Source: Ceratothoa steindachneri (taxonomy: Eukaryota; Arthropoda; Malacostraca; Isopoda; Cymothoidae). From it: 64,000 nt of DNA. Both the position numbers and the translations under genes were made by a program. The notes under the pieces were generated by a model, which had not been told where the DNA came from, made no database searches, and saw only the letters and a list, made by a program, of their open reading frames with translations. Location: positions 152,768,306-152,832,305 of the forward strand of contig OZ018326.1 of assembly GCA_963969495.1 (NCBI GenBank). Reading direction: 5' to 3'. Positions 1-11,940 of this stretch are shown here, in pieces. How positions within the stretch are numbered: position 1 is the first letter of the stretch; every line of letters starts with the position of its first letter.

Positions 1-162
1 TTAATGAGTAAATTACTAAACAACGCTGTATAAAATATACTTAAGAGATGCCAGAGTCAAACAAATCACCCTACCACACCTGCCACAGAACAGGTTTCCC
101 CTGCTTCACCTGACCAAAGGCACAAGGTAGGGACCCTCCCAACCCTAGCTAACCCAACCCAG

Positions 163-3122
163 ATGTCCAATACGCCCTCCCAAGCCACACCTCCAAACCC
201 ATTTAATATCCATGTAACTCCTCGCCCTGCTGACAACCCATTTAATTTCCATGTCACTCCTCCCCCTGTTGCAAATCCCTTTAATCCCCGTGGCTACGCT
301 CAAGACGCTGCCTTCCCTCCCCGATCCCCCCCCGGCCCTGACCCCCACCCCCACCCACAGACAGGAAAACTAATGAATAGTCTCACCTTCTCACCTCCAA
401 AAGAAATTAATAAAATCAAAATAATAACTTTTAATGCACGTAGCCTTAGAAAACATATTAGAGAACTTAAATGTCTAATAGCAACGGAAGAGGTTGACAT
501 CATAGCCATAACTGAGACCCATCTACAAATTGGTATAAAAGACTTAATATGTGAATACATGCTAGAAGGCTATAGATTATTTTACAAAAACAGGCCAATG
601 GAAGGCTTGGAGGAGGAGTGGGACTATATGTAAGATCAGAATTAAAAGTAACGGAGGTAGAACTTACAAATAATGAAGTGGAGCTGATCTGTGTTAAACT
701 ACATTTGCGAGATTTTAAAATAAACATAAGCACTGTTTACCGTCGCCCAAATACTACCGTTAATGAGGACTTGGAATTATATAGAATCTTACAAGAAACA
801 TTACACGAGGAACAAACGCTATTACTGGGAGATTTTAATTTACCTAATATCTGCTGGGACTTGAATATAGGGACTAGCCAACAAGAAAAATTAATGACAA
901 ATTTCATCGATAATAATTATTTACACCAATGCGTAAGGGAGCCAACCAGAGGAAATAATATACTAGACCTAGTTATTGCATCCCAGGAAAATTTAATATC
1001 AACTCTGGCCGTAGCGGAACATATAGGTACATGTGACCATAAACTAATCCGCTTTGATCTAAATGCCAGGTATTCAACTACCAATAACTATTCAAAAGTA
1101 CCAGACTACAGTAAAGCTAACTTAGAGGGCCTCAGAGAAGCCCTGGGAAATATTCACGAGCAGCTGATAGAAATAGAAGATGTAAATCAACTTTGGAATA
1201 AATTTAAAGAACTATTTTTTATAGCGCAAGAAAACCATGTTCCTCTTAAGACAAGGAATGGTAACGCGAATAGAGGCAAGCCGCCGTGGTTTAATAATGA
1301 CATCAAACGAGCAATTAGAGATAGAAACCGTCTCCACACATTATTAAAACACAATAGAAGCTATCACGTTAACCAACAATATAACACTAGCAGAAGAAAG
1401 GTTAAAACACTCATAAGATCAACGAAACGTCAATACGAAATCGAGATAGCGAAGACAAGCACCACTAATCCCAAACACTTTTATACTTATATCAATAGAA
1501 ATAGGCAAATGAGAAGCGGGATTGGCCCTTAGAAAAACCAACCAGTTGGTTGAAATTATTTCAGATGATATGGGTATGGCTAATATCCTAAACGAGGTTT
1601 TTAGTTCAGGCTTCACCTTAGAATATACTAATAACGATAACAACGAGGATATACAGGTCAGACACACATCACTAAGGAGCCTGGAAGTAAATTCGCAACT
1701 AGTAATTGATAAATTAAAGAAAATGAACTCGTACAAGACTCCTGGCCCTGATAAATTTTACCCGAAAATCTTAAAACATGCCCATAATGAGTTAGCAGAG
1801 TCACTTGCTCTCATTTTTAACAAATCTCTCGAGGATGGGGTCGTCCCTGATGATTGGAGGGAAGCTAACGTCACACCTATCTTTAAGAAGGGATGTAAAA
1901 ATCAAGCCAGTAATTACAGACCCATTAGCTTAACCTCAATAGTTGGAAAGTTGCTCGAAACGATCATTAGAGACAAACTAGCATGGTTTTAGGTCTAAGA
2001 GATCGTGCTTAACAAACCTAATTGACTTGTACCATAACCTTTTCAACCTATATAACGATACTAAATCATTAGATATAATTAAACCTGGATTTCAAAAAGG
2101 CATTTGACAAAATTTCCCACCAGAAACTCATGAACAAAGTGCGTACGCTAGGAATTAACGGTAATATATACGGATGGATTAGTAGCTGGTTAAAAAACAG
2201 GAAGCAGAGTGATAATAAATGGCGTGGAATCGGACTGGGTATCTGTTACCAGCGGTGTTCCTCAGGGATCAGTCCTGGGGCCTATTTTATTTACTATATA
2301 GATCAATGACATAGACGTTGGAATAAATAATATCATATCTTAATTTGCAGATGACACGAAAATAGGTAACTCAGTATTATGCGAAGCTGATATAAATAAA
2401 ATTACCGAATGGTCAGAAAAATGGCAAATGCCATTTAATATCGACAAATACCAAATCCTTCAGTGCGGAACAAAAAACAAAAAATACAACTATACAATGC
2501 AAGGCGGCTTAATAAACACAACCCCGCAGGTTAAAGATTTAGGAGTAATAATTACAGAAAACTTAAAAACATCAAACCAATGAGCAGCTGCTGCAAACAA
2601 AGCTAACACAACACTAGGATTTATAAAAAGAAACTTTACTTATAAAAGCGAGGAGATAATTATGCCACTATATAAAAGTATTGTCAGGCCCCATTTCTAA
2701 TACGCTGTGCAGTTCTGGACCCCTTACTTAATAAAAGACATAGATAAATTAGAAGCTGTACAACACAGAGCGAAAAAACTTATCCCGTCAGTACGTAACA
2801 AACGAGAGGTTAAAAAAAACAATCTATTTTCCGTCAGAAAACGAAGACTAAAGGGACAGCTTATCGAGTGCTTCAAAATACTTAAGGATTTAACAACGTT
2901 AATGCCAATAACTTGTTCACACTAACAGGGAAGTGTCCCACCCGTGGACATGATTCAAAACTTCAGGGTAAAAGAGCCACTATGGATGTAATAAAAAACT
3001 TCTTCACTTACTCGATTATTAATGATTGGAATAATTTGCCAAACGAGGTAGTGGACAGCAGAACTATAGACTCATTTAAAATGAGATTAGACAAACACTT
3101 AGCAAATATTGGAATTGTTTAG
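163..3122 (+). pseudogene. CR1-clade non-LTR retrotransposon ORF2 (endonuclease + reverse transcriptase), broken
   Basis: A retrotransposon polyprotein that would nick target DNA and reverse-transcribe its own RNA. The exonuclease/endonuclease/phosphatase domain is readable at about 420-1075: TFNARSL, the catalytic-Glu motif TETHL, YRRPN, GDFN and a terminal CDH in place of SDH. The RT follows: KTPGPD and NYRPISLTS near 1735-1940, VPQGSVLGP near 2255, FADD near 2345, QFWTPY near 2710, and the family C-terminal WNNLPNEVV near 3030. The frame is broken by a 1-nt shift near 612-618, another near 1515-1530, a deletion after DKLA at about 1980 (the segment before HGFR is missing), further shifts at 2090-2330 and several stops. 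The element cannot make protein. The 5' limit is unclear and may lie before the window. CR1 assignment is by motif recognition; a close L2-type clade is the alternative. Confidence 0.88.
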
Positions 3123-3446
3123 CATAAGCTACAAAATATAATAATATTACAAAAAATATAACTCTTTCAGGTGTATGTAAGTGGTTTTCATATTCATTTT
3201 ATTTAATTACTATTCAATGCAAATTTCCTTCATGTACTGTCTTCTTACACCTGCAAGGTACTTTTGCCAAATTATTTCATGTACGGCTTTTGCCGGAGGG
3301 AGTGGAGGGTGGGAAGAGCCTAAAACTTTTCTATCCTTTACTTCTACTATTCTATGTGTAAGTAACAGTAGATTTAAGGCCAGATCACCTTAGTCTGGGC
3401 CATAAGGCCCGTGTGATCTGTGTATCTATGTAACTCTATGTAACTC
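3123..3446 (+). repeat. 3' UTR and terminal repeat of the CR1-like element
   Basis: The sequence runs from the end of the RT frame to two exact copies of the 10-mer TATGTAACTC at 3427-3446, preceded by a GGGCCATAAGGCCCG palindrome near 3398-3412. CR1 and L2 elements characteristically end in short tandem repeats rather than poly(A), so 3446 is the probable 3' terminus. The palindrome may be the 3' hairpin recognised by the RT (inference). Confidence 0.7.
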
Positions 3447-3829
3447 TCTCTCTTCACGGTCTATCAATTTTACGCCCAACCCAAGCTGGAGCCGCCATGC
3501 TGATGGACTGCCTGGCCACCGGGCGGGAGTGAGTGACCTTTAATGTCTGTGGTCAGCTTTGCCGATCCGCTATGCACCCCTCATAGAACAGGCTACTGCG
3601 AGGGAAGTTTAGCATTTGCATCCTGCTATAATAATAGGGTCCTCGTACCTATCTATGAAAACGCTAAAAAAAACTTCAGAGGCATTCAACCTCTGGTCCT
3701 CGTGTTTGGAATGTTACTAATTCTCGTATTTCATAAATGTATGATCCATTCAATAATGAAGTTGATCCTGAGTTAGACTAAAATCGATTCTTGGTTTTGG
3801 ACTCTAACACACAAAACACCTATCGAAAG
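3447..3829. other. Unassigned spacer
   Basis: Between the end of the CR1-like element and the first recognisable piece of the next element. One 77-codon open frame is present but shows no recognisable motif. I see no gene here. Confidence 0.5.
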
Positions 3830-4480
3830 GCGATGTTTTTGATATGTGATGATTTTGAATTGCGCTATGGTGAACCAATGCGTGTTTTCCCGAAATGATG
3901 GAAATTTCGTTGTGGTTGTAGCCTACCGCAATTAACATGACCTGGTAAAAGGTTTGGACTCCTTGGTTCGAACACCGCTCTCTGTACCGCCCCCCCCCCT
4001 CCTACCTATAATTCTATCAAACTGATGATCCGGTGTAATAAACTCATCGACAATTATCTGATCAAGATTCACAACAAATTAGCTGCACAAAGGCTGATAG
4101 ATATTCAAAGGGTCATATTGATGGTAAATGATGTCTGGACGAATACCCAGACACTGACACTCGGCTTTGAGCGTCAAGAACTGCCCTCTAACGTGAAAGC
4201 TGGATATCTTTGTATCTTTGTAACTCAATACATAAATAAACCTCGACGATGTCTTAACTACTTCATGTATGGGCATGTAAGTCAAAGATGCAATCACCCT
4301 CGCATATGCGTAGCTTGTGCTAAACTCTATCACGGAACTGTTTGTGAACTTCCTAAGAAATGTGCCAACTGTGGGGAAGAACAAAGGGCCTCTTCCTGAT
4401 CCTGCTCTCTTTATGTCTTTGAAAAAGAAGTGTTATGAGTGAAGGATAAGTTTAAGTTTGAGATTCGCGAAGCTCGTCGT
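3830..4480 (+). pseudogene. ORF1 (gag-like) relic of an I-like non-LTR retrotransposon
   Basis: Remnant of a nucleic-acid-binding ORF1. A clean frame at 4025-4399 carries three successive cysteine motifs: CLNYFMYGHVSQRC (C-x2-Y-x4-H-x4-C, with the second Cys lost), CVACAKLYHGTVC, and CANCG. Upstream the frame contains ELPSNVKAGY, which precedes the knuckles in ORF1 of I/Jockey-type elements. Frames before and after are interrupted. Zinc knuckles package the element RNA; here the first knuckle has lost a ligand and the ORF is dead. The endonuclease and RT relics of the same element follow on the same strand. Confidence 0.75.
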
Positions 4481-5529
4481 CGAGTTCACGAACAATTTAT
4501 ATAAAATGGAGTTCATTTCTCTGATGTTCTACGCCAGGCTATAACTGACCTCTTTAGTGTAAGACCTGAATGATGTTATGGATCTACTAGAGACTCAAAG
4601 CATCACCAATCGTTAAGCGTTACACTCAACTATCCCCCTCTCCCCAAAGGCAGGATGATCCATCATCTAATTCAATGGATACAACCAAAGCATTAGAAGA
4701 TATTAAAGCTTTTATCACTCAGACAGGTGAAAAAATGACAGAACTGCGTAGAAGAAAGTGATCACCACTCGAATTTTCTTGCAAGGAAACATCCTATACA
4801 AGGAGACGGATTCGGACACAGACACTGCTGTTTTTGAAAGCCCTATCCAAATGGCTTGTCTCACTAGTCCGAATGAATTAAACCTTACTTTAATCCCTGA
4901 ATATGTTGAAATACTCCAGCCCCTAATATCCTTACCAGGAACCACAATCACCCCTTAGCCGTTCTTCTCTTTTAGTTGAGCCCAACCACCAAGCGGCGAT
5001 CTCAGAAACCTTCACTAAGAGGAAGGTGTTAAATTTGTTAAACCCTCTACTAGAACCCTAGATCTAAATAAACCCTGCAAATATAAAGATAAAGCCGAAC
5101 CAGCAGCCCGGCACTAAGAGCCGAACCACACATTCAAAGAAACGAGTAAAATCTATTATGTCTTTACCTTTCCCCCCCCAGGATTCTTTCCCGAGAATCT
5201 AAGTACTCAGAATACAGACAACCTTCAAAGAACATACAATCTCTCCCTCGACTAAGCCATAGGGCAAAATGATAAAAAAGTGCTATGATCGCCCTTCAAA
5301 GTAAGGATGCAAGGAGAATCTAAAAGGGGCCACAGTAAAATGTCCTCATCCTTGAAACCACCCACACCAGTGCTAAGTCTTCGCCCTTATAGACCTCAGC
5401 CCAAAGGATTCTAATCTTACTAGCAGTTTGCTGAGTGTAAACCACAAAGGAACCAGATCAATGGAAAATACCCCATCATCACAGTTACCCACATCTACCG
5501 TTGTGACACAACGGTTTAATCAATGAGCA

Positions 5530-7880
5530 TTCTCCAATCGAACTGTCACGATCTTCTATCCAAGTGGGAAGAACTAACCCTGCTAATTAAAAAGCTTAAA
5601 CCTTAAAGAAATTAAATTAAGGAATTCGACCACCTCCCTCTCTCAGACCATTTAAAATCTTTAATATCCCCCTCCCTGCTTGGACAAAACATGAGGGAAC
5701 ATTATTGCTAATAGATGATAAATATTTTGCACGGCCAATTCATGTGTGTACTACTCTGCAAGCAGTTGCAGCCTGCATCTCAGTACCCAAACATTATACA
5801 ATTTGCTCTATTTATTTGTCACTTGAAGTCGAAATATGTCGTTAAAACATTTAGAAGTTTTAATCGAACTGCCAGCTCCTATTTTTTACGTTTAGACGAT
5901 TTTAATGTTCGACATACCAACTGGGGTGACACTTTGTGCGTAGACCTTTTCCTCTGCCTGGCCCCTGCCCATTAAATATTCCTCGCCGGAATATTAAAAG
6001 AGCCAACTGGAGTGTATTTCACCAGGTCTCATACACTGATGCGGCTATAGGCTATATCCAAGAAGTAACCATGCTACTCGCTTCCTTACGAAACTAGTAC
6101 AGACAACAGCATCAGTCTCAGTTCTAAAATCTAACCCTCCCCTAATGAAGAAATCAATCCCATGGATGGTGAAATAATGATTGTACACTAGCTATTAACA
6201 ACTACAACCTCGCTCACAAACGTTTCCGAAGGAATCCTATCAACAAAACACGCATTGACCAAAACAAAGCCGAGCCATTCGGTTGATGACCTTTCGCCGG
6301 GCTTGGATTGATTCGTGTATCATCTATAACTTCACTTACTCCATCCACCTGAATTTGGCAACATGTTAATAAAATACAGGGAAAATACGTCAGAAATTTT
6401 ACACCAAGTCTTGAAATAAACGGTTCAATTACCAACGACGAAGTTGTCTCTAACATACTTGCCTCCTTTTTTTGCAGAAATTTGCAACATCAAAAAATAT
6501 CCAGCTAATCTCCAGCAGCTAAAGTCACGTCAAGAATGCCAACCCTTAGATATCTAACCCTAATGAACTACCATCATTACAACCACTTGTTCTCTGTAAG
6601 TGAGCTACGCTTGGCTCTCTAAATGCAGCTCAACTACACCTGGGCCAGGGAGATCCATTATTCCTTTATCCAACACCTTTACCTTCATACGGAAGTATTT
6701 CTACTAGACATTTAGAATAGATTTGGATCTTGGGCCACTATCCCTCTGATTGGAGGATGCCAGTGGGCTTCCATTTCAATAGCCGTCGAGAGATCCGCTC
6801 TTCCCTGTAAACTATCGCCCAATTGTACTCACTAGTTTCCTGAGCAAGCTACTAGAAACAAAATGAATGGACGACTAAAATGGTTCCTGAAACCTAACGA
6901 TATACAAATGCCAGATCAGTCTGGTTTTCGTCAAAAATAGAATTCCACCGACCTTCTTGTTAGAATGGAGACCTCGACCCTGAATGCTTTTACAAGAAAG
7001 CAGCATGTTTTAGGAAGTTTTTTTTCACATAGAAAAAGGATACACCACATGGCGCCATGGTATAATGAAGCAACTATACGATTGGGGATTAAGAGGTCAT
7101 TTACCACTTTTTATTCAGGTTTTATTACATTTAACTTTTAAAATCTGAGTGGGACCCACAACCTCTCAAATTATAGTTCAAGAAGAACGGGTTTCTAAAG
7201 GTAGTGTTTTAAGCGAGACGCGATTTGCAATAGTAATCAATAGCCTAATGAATCGAATTCCAGAAGATATCTCAATTAGCTTATTTTTTAGATAATCTAG
7301 CTATCCTATGTAATTCCTCACGACTGCTTTCTGCTGCCAGACGGTTACAAAATTATGTAGGCATAATGTAGAGGGAAGCGTCAAAATAGGGATTTCGCTT
7401 CTTCTCGCCAACTAAAACAAAAGGCTTTCATTTTTTCAGGCTGAGAGGTGTTTAAAAACCACTATTCTTCACCTACGATGGATAGCGCTATGATTTGCCT
7501 AAGAAGTTAAATTTCTTGGAATGATGCTCGATTCAAAACTGACCTAGATTTCCCACATACGCTACATAAAACAGAAATACCAGAAGTAAATCCGATAATT
7601 ATTAAATGTGCTATCGCGCAGTTTTGGGGAAGCCATAAACGGACTAGTTGGATATTTTATACATCCCTAGTTCAATCCAAACTAGAGTATGGATGCCATG
7701 TTTACTCTTAATCGGTGACAACCATCTTCCGAATGTTGGAGGCAATCCGTAACAATGAAGTACGACTATCGAGCGGTGTGTTCCAAAAAACAGCAGTTCC
7801 AAGCCTCTTTGCAGAAAGTGAGTTTTTCCCACCCATTAGACCTCATCCAGGTTGGCTTTCATTACCTCTTGAACTCAACA
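5530..7880 (+). pseudogene. Endonuclease + RT relic of the same I-like element
   Basis: Heavily decayed ORF2. Recognisable islands in order are: an endonuclease start with SKWEELTLLIKKLKP near 5550, LDDFNVRHTNWGD (the GDFN block) near 5895, VNYRPIVLTSFLSKLLET near 6810, QSGFRQK near 6920, a YNEATIRLGI block near 7060, VSKGSVLSETRFAIVIN near 7195 and YFLDNLAIL (YVDD position, now FLDN) near 7280. Stops and shifts occur every few dozen codons, indicating great age. Order and spacing match an intact I/Jockey ORF2, so this is one element and not scattered scraps. Confidence 0.7.
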
Positions 7881-9431
7881 ACTAACCTCATCCGTAGTGT
7901 ACAAATTTATTTTTCAAACTGAATCCATAGCCGACTATGATAGATACCCTACCTGTCCCACGCCTCTAGCATTACGAATGGGGAAACACATGGATAACTT
8001 GAATATCAATAGCTCAGTATTTAATATTGTTTATATCATCATGCCGTATTGGAAAATACCATCCGCCAATGTCTGCTCCATATTGTAGATTTGTACAAGA
8101 CTTCAATGGATCCAAGATTCGCTCGCAATCTATTGTATGAACAAGCAAAAAGCCAAATCTCCATGTAGAAGTCTAAGTGCATTAGTGGATACATAAATAC
8201 ACCGACACAGCTGCGTGCCCTGCCCCCCACCCTTATTCCAAATTCGCATTTTCGCATTCCTTTTCGAGCCGTCATAAACTCGCGGTTAGAGACGAGGAAA
8301 GCTCGGCTGGTGGCGAGGCGTAAATATTTCGCCTTTCCTGGCAGCAGACAAAAGGTCTTTCGCGCGACGATACTGATTTTATGAGAATCCGGTGCTCTCT
8401 CTCGATTTTAGCTCTTGAGGGAAATAAAAGGGAAAATTCTCCATGGAGTCAGGCAGAAGATCTTGGACCTACGTTTTGTGTGGAGCTAGTCCCACAAAGT
8501 AGGCAGTTCGCCCGTTGCAAGGAAGAAACTTCGGGGAATTTGTTGTTGCCGTCACGGTTCTTGTAGGTGCCAAACTTCTCGCAGGACCTCCCTCTGCGGA
8601 TTACCATAGACGCAGCTAGGTAATCATTTTGGCTACTCACTCCAGGTGCCAATAATCGGAACGGACACTTCAAGGAGAAGAATTCCGATTTGAGTCACAG
8701 TTTGACTCGCCTTCGCAATCCGGCCTAGGATGATTACATCAGGACACCGGTCTAGGATTACCCACACATTCGTTAACCTCGGACAAATGGGCTAGGTGCG
8801 AACATCGACAGAAGAAGAAAACATTCACCGTCACCCTCCAGATACTTACGAACTCCAAGGTATCGTTAAAGTGAATTATCCCCTCCCTTAACTTCACGAG
8901 TTTAACCGTTAACTAGAATTTCCATCCCGAGCTCATAACCTCGATTATTTCAAGTGATTAATTCAGTGCTTAATTCCATAATATTATTCAATCCATTTGG
9001 TCGGGTGCAATTAAGACGCAAGCATCCCTGTACGTAGAATTCAAGTGTAATCCCCATGACATTATATATAGACTTACCTGTTCAATGCAAATACTAATAT
9101 TATTTATACCTATATACGCTATTTCATATTTCTAATTCATGTACATATATTAAATATTATTTTTGTATCAGTGTGTTTAACTATTTTGGACGATCCTTTG
9201 GCAATTGAAAAGCAACCCACTCGGCTTAATTTTTATTATTACATAAGTCCACCCATGACTGGCTTTTACTGAGTAAGAACACACTCAGGAAATCATTATC
9301 TCAACTTTGATCAAAAGGGACGCACCGGGGTTATTCTTATTCACGGGAAGTGGCTACGGTAGGTGTATTGGCTACACTTCACCTCCACTTCACATTGGTG
9401 CGGGATTATAATATATGCCAAGGAAGTGGGC
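7881..9431 (+). pseudogene. Decayed RT C-terminal region with unidentified insert
   Basis: Up to about 8380 the + strand still reads like the post-RT linker of the element (an LALRMGKHMDN segment near 7970, then SMDPRFARNLLYEQ near 8108). From about 8390 to 9170 I recognise nothing: it may be an old insertion or a fully decayed linker. Shortly before the (TA)n tract, segments such as TLHLHFTLV near 9370 precede the RNase H domain. No intact gene is present. Confidence 0.4.

Positions 9432-9524
<93 letters not shown>
9432..9524. repeat. (TA)n microsatellite inside the I-like relic
   Basis: About 93 bp of nearly pure TA with one interruption (ATTTAT near 9450). It lies immediately upstream of the codons for the RNase H motif TDGSKS, so it expanded inside the old element or was inserted into it. 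Confidence 0.97.
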
Positions 9525-9526
<2 letters not shown>

Positions 9527-10247
9527 GATGGCTCTAAATCCAAGCAGGTTGGTGCAACAACAATATTACCTGAAACACATTATCAAAAGAATTACTGAAA
9601 GAGGCTTATATTTTTTACCGCTGAACTGTTTGTCATAATCTTAGCTCTCGAACTTATCTGTAAATCATCTTTTAACAATTTTACAATCTACAGTGATTCT
9701 CGAAGTGTGCTCATGTTTTTCAACAAATTTAAGCCCCCCCATCCATTAGTTTCGAAGATTCAAGTATTATTGGCCAGGAATTCCGGCAGATAGGTAAAAG
9801 TGTCCTTTTGCTGGGTGCCCAGCTACTTTGGTGTCTCCGACAATAAACAAGCAGATGTAGAAGCCACAGCAGCCTGCGTGGGACTGAATGGAACCCACAC
9901 GAATAACAAGCTTTTCCAAATTAAACAATCTCCTCATCCTTGTCGATCTAGATTCCAAGAACAACGCTACCATGAGGTCGCACTGCGTCGTCTTAGAATT
10001 GGACTCTTGCGTCACACCCACAGACATCTAATGGCTGGTGGCAGCCCATATGATGCTCCGCGGTGCCACTATTGTACATCCCTATGACTATTAAGCATCC
10101 CTTGGTTGATTATGCAAGATTTGCAGCATCGCGTTCTGCCTGTTATCCTGACATTGTAAATACCTCCCATGACGACCGTCTTAGTTATATTTTAACTCAA
10201 AAACTTCTTTTTTTTTTAACTAGTACACAGTTGTTACCCCATCTGTA
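9525..10247 (+). pseudogene. RNase H domain and C-terminus of the I-like relic
   Basis: RNase H core motifs are readable: [10 protein letters not shown] (first Asp) at 9525-9560, a TAEL block (Glu) near 9620, IYSDSRSVL (second Asp) near 9690, then SFCWVPSYFGVSDNKQADVEA near 9805, which keeps the last Asp. Next come the conserved LRRLRIGLLRHTHRHLM near 9985 and a C-terminal cysteine motif CHYC...H (last Cys replaced by Tyr). RNase H in ORF2 is typical of the I group of LINEs and degrades the RNA strand during cDNA synthesis. At least one stop (9791-9793) and several shifts break it. Confidence 0.78.
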
Positions 10248-10890
10248 GTCCAATGCATCTGAGACCACGCTGTCTTAAAGTATAACGAGGCTGCAACAGC
10301 AGATCAAATGGTTATAATAATAATATTTTTGCCTATTTGATTGGGTCCCGCGGGGATCATGCCTCCATCAAACACCTGATTATTGTTTTACTTTTTTTCT
10401 GTAGTCTTAGTTGGGGGGGGAGGGATCTTTTCAGTATGTTTGTTTTCTTAAGTAAAATATCCTTAGATTTTGCTAACTTTTTAGACAACTTATGCCCTTG
10501 CTGGCAATCGCAAGATGGGATTTCCTTTCATTAAAAATAATAATAAACAATTTCATAATCCTTTGCATAAAAGCTCATTCTGACAATCCTGCTTGTGTTA
10601 AGATTGCAATTTTCTCTATGAAACTAAGACATAGGGATTTTAAAAATGCGTCCTTCAAATCTATCTTTGGAAAAAGCGGGGAATGTTACTACTCAAACGG
10701 TGATGAAAAGCAGAGAGATAAGTGTATCTAACTCTCATTTAATTTAATAGTTTAAAATCGGCTGTTACTCCATAGGATTGATTTTTTTTCTGAATTAAGT
10801 TAAGGGGGATCACGAAAGGCGAAGTTTTCGTTGGTTCAGCAATGATTGGTTGTTTTTTACCTTTAATAACTTAGGTGAGAACCTCTACAC
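10248..10890. other. Probable 3' UTR of the I-like relic, then unassigned DNA
   Basis: The stretch following the RNase H relic is AT-rich with a short GGGGGGGG run near 10415. I cannot place the element's 3' end precisely. Nothing else is supported. Confidence 0.35.
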
Positions 10891-11940
10891 TCAACTGGAG
10901 GCCCTTCCGTAAATATGTGGTGGAAGATTGATGGGAGAGATGGTTGATTTTTTTCCTCTAATCTTACGACTTTTCAGTGGCTTATATAGATCACTGAAGT
11001 GCGAATTGTTCAAAATTGACAATATTAATTGTGCTCCTGAATTATGTAACACTGCACTGCTGTCACAGTCGAACGTGACGAAGAGTGTAGGGGTGGTTCT
11101 CGGGAGCCCTCCCTGTTTTCTCATCACACGTTCGACCTTGACCGCTCCTTGGTCGACCAGCTCTAATGTGATGCCATCTATGGAGTACTCCACGAGTTCC
11201 CTCGCATAAACTACTCCTTTTATGAAGTTCATGGTAGAGTGCGGCGTCACACTCACCGAGGTGCCATTAAGTGTCCTAGGAGCACTAATCTCCGCCGCCT
11301 CGGAAGGATTCGACGCATTCGACAGAAGACTTCCGTCCGAGAAACAGGTCACCTTCGGCTCTCTACCAATCAGGCTAGCTAGTACTCTTCTCTGATGGAA
11401 AATGTTGCCCTTGGCCAACATTCTGCCATCAGTGGAGCGATAACGAGGAAGCGTTTGAAGCCAGCGGGCTCGAAAACGCCACGTAACCTCTAAATGAGGG
11501 GGCCCGACATAATCGAGGCTCTGCTCTGCGCAATTGCAGTTTTGGTCTTATGCAGTGACTACATACCCCGGAGAGCACCGTGGCCGGACGTACCGATTTT
11601 CGCTTGGCCGCTAGCCTGTCCATCCCAGTGGCTCCCACGGAGGGAGAGGAACCCCCAAGTCTTTTATTTGGTTCTCTTATTTTTAGGAGAGGAAGGCAGG
11701 GAATGAATCCGCTTTTCCCATTTTGTCCTTTCTTGGGCCGGCGAACTGGCATCCGTCGGGGAAGAGAAGAGGCACGTGCAGTGACTCCCTGTAAACTCGA
11801 TATGCACGCCAGTATGACTTTGGAAGGCACATGCCAGCGGGCTCTGTCATCCCTTGGCTTCCCGAAAGTGGTTGGCCCCATCGAGCCGCTCCCGATTAAT
11901 TATGGGTCACTGGCGTGCTTTCTTGGCAGTCCTCTGTGAG
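10891..11940 (-). pseudogene. ORF1 (gag-like) fragment of an I/Jockey-type element, without its ORF2
   Basis: Two overlapping minus-strand frames (11421-10891 and 11881-11429) read as the N-terminal and middle parts of a non-LTR retrotransposon ORF1. Diagnostic segments are RTLNGTSVSVTPHSTMN, KGVVYARELVEYSIDGI and RTTPTLFVTFD, the block that in intact copies precedes the zinc knuckles. The knuckles themselves and the whole ORF2 are missing: after AQLILSILN the sequence turns into unrelated DNA. LINE copies usually lose the 5' end, so a 5'-end fragment implies later deletion or rearrangement. N-terminal part (RPATVLSGVCSHCIRPKL) is less certain. Confidence 0.65.

Noticed and set aside
3955..3985. 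Pol III B box (GGTTCGAACAC) near 3962
   Set aside because: No A box at the right distance and no tRNA fold; it lies within the ORF1 relic region.
9350..9638. Open frames rich in Tyr-Ile across TA tracts (also near 27401, 29468, 38000, 40811, 48448)
   Set aside because: They are translations of dinucleotide repeats, not proteins.
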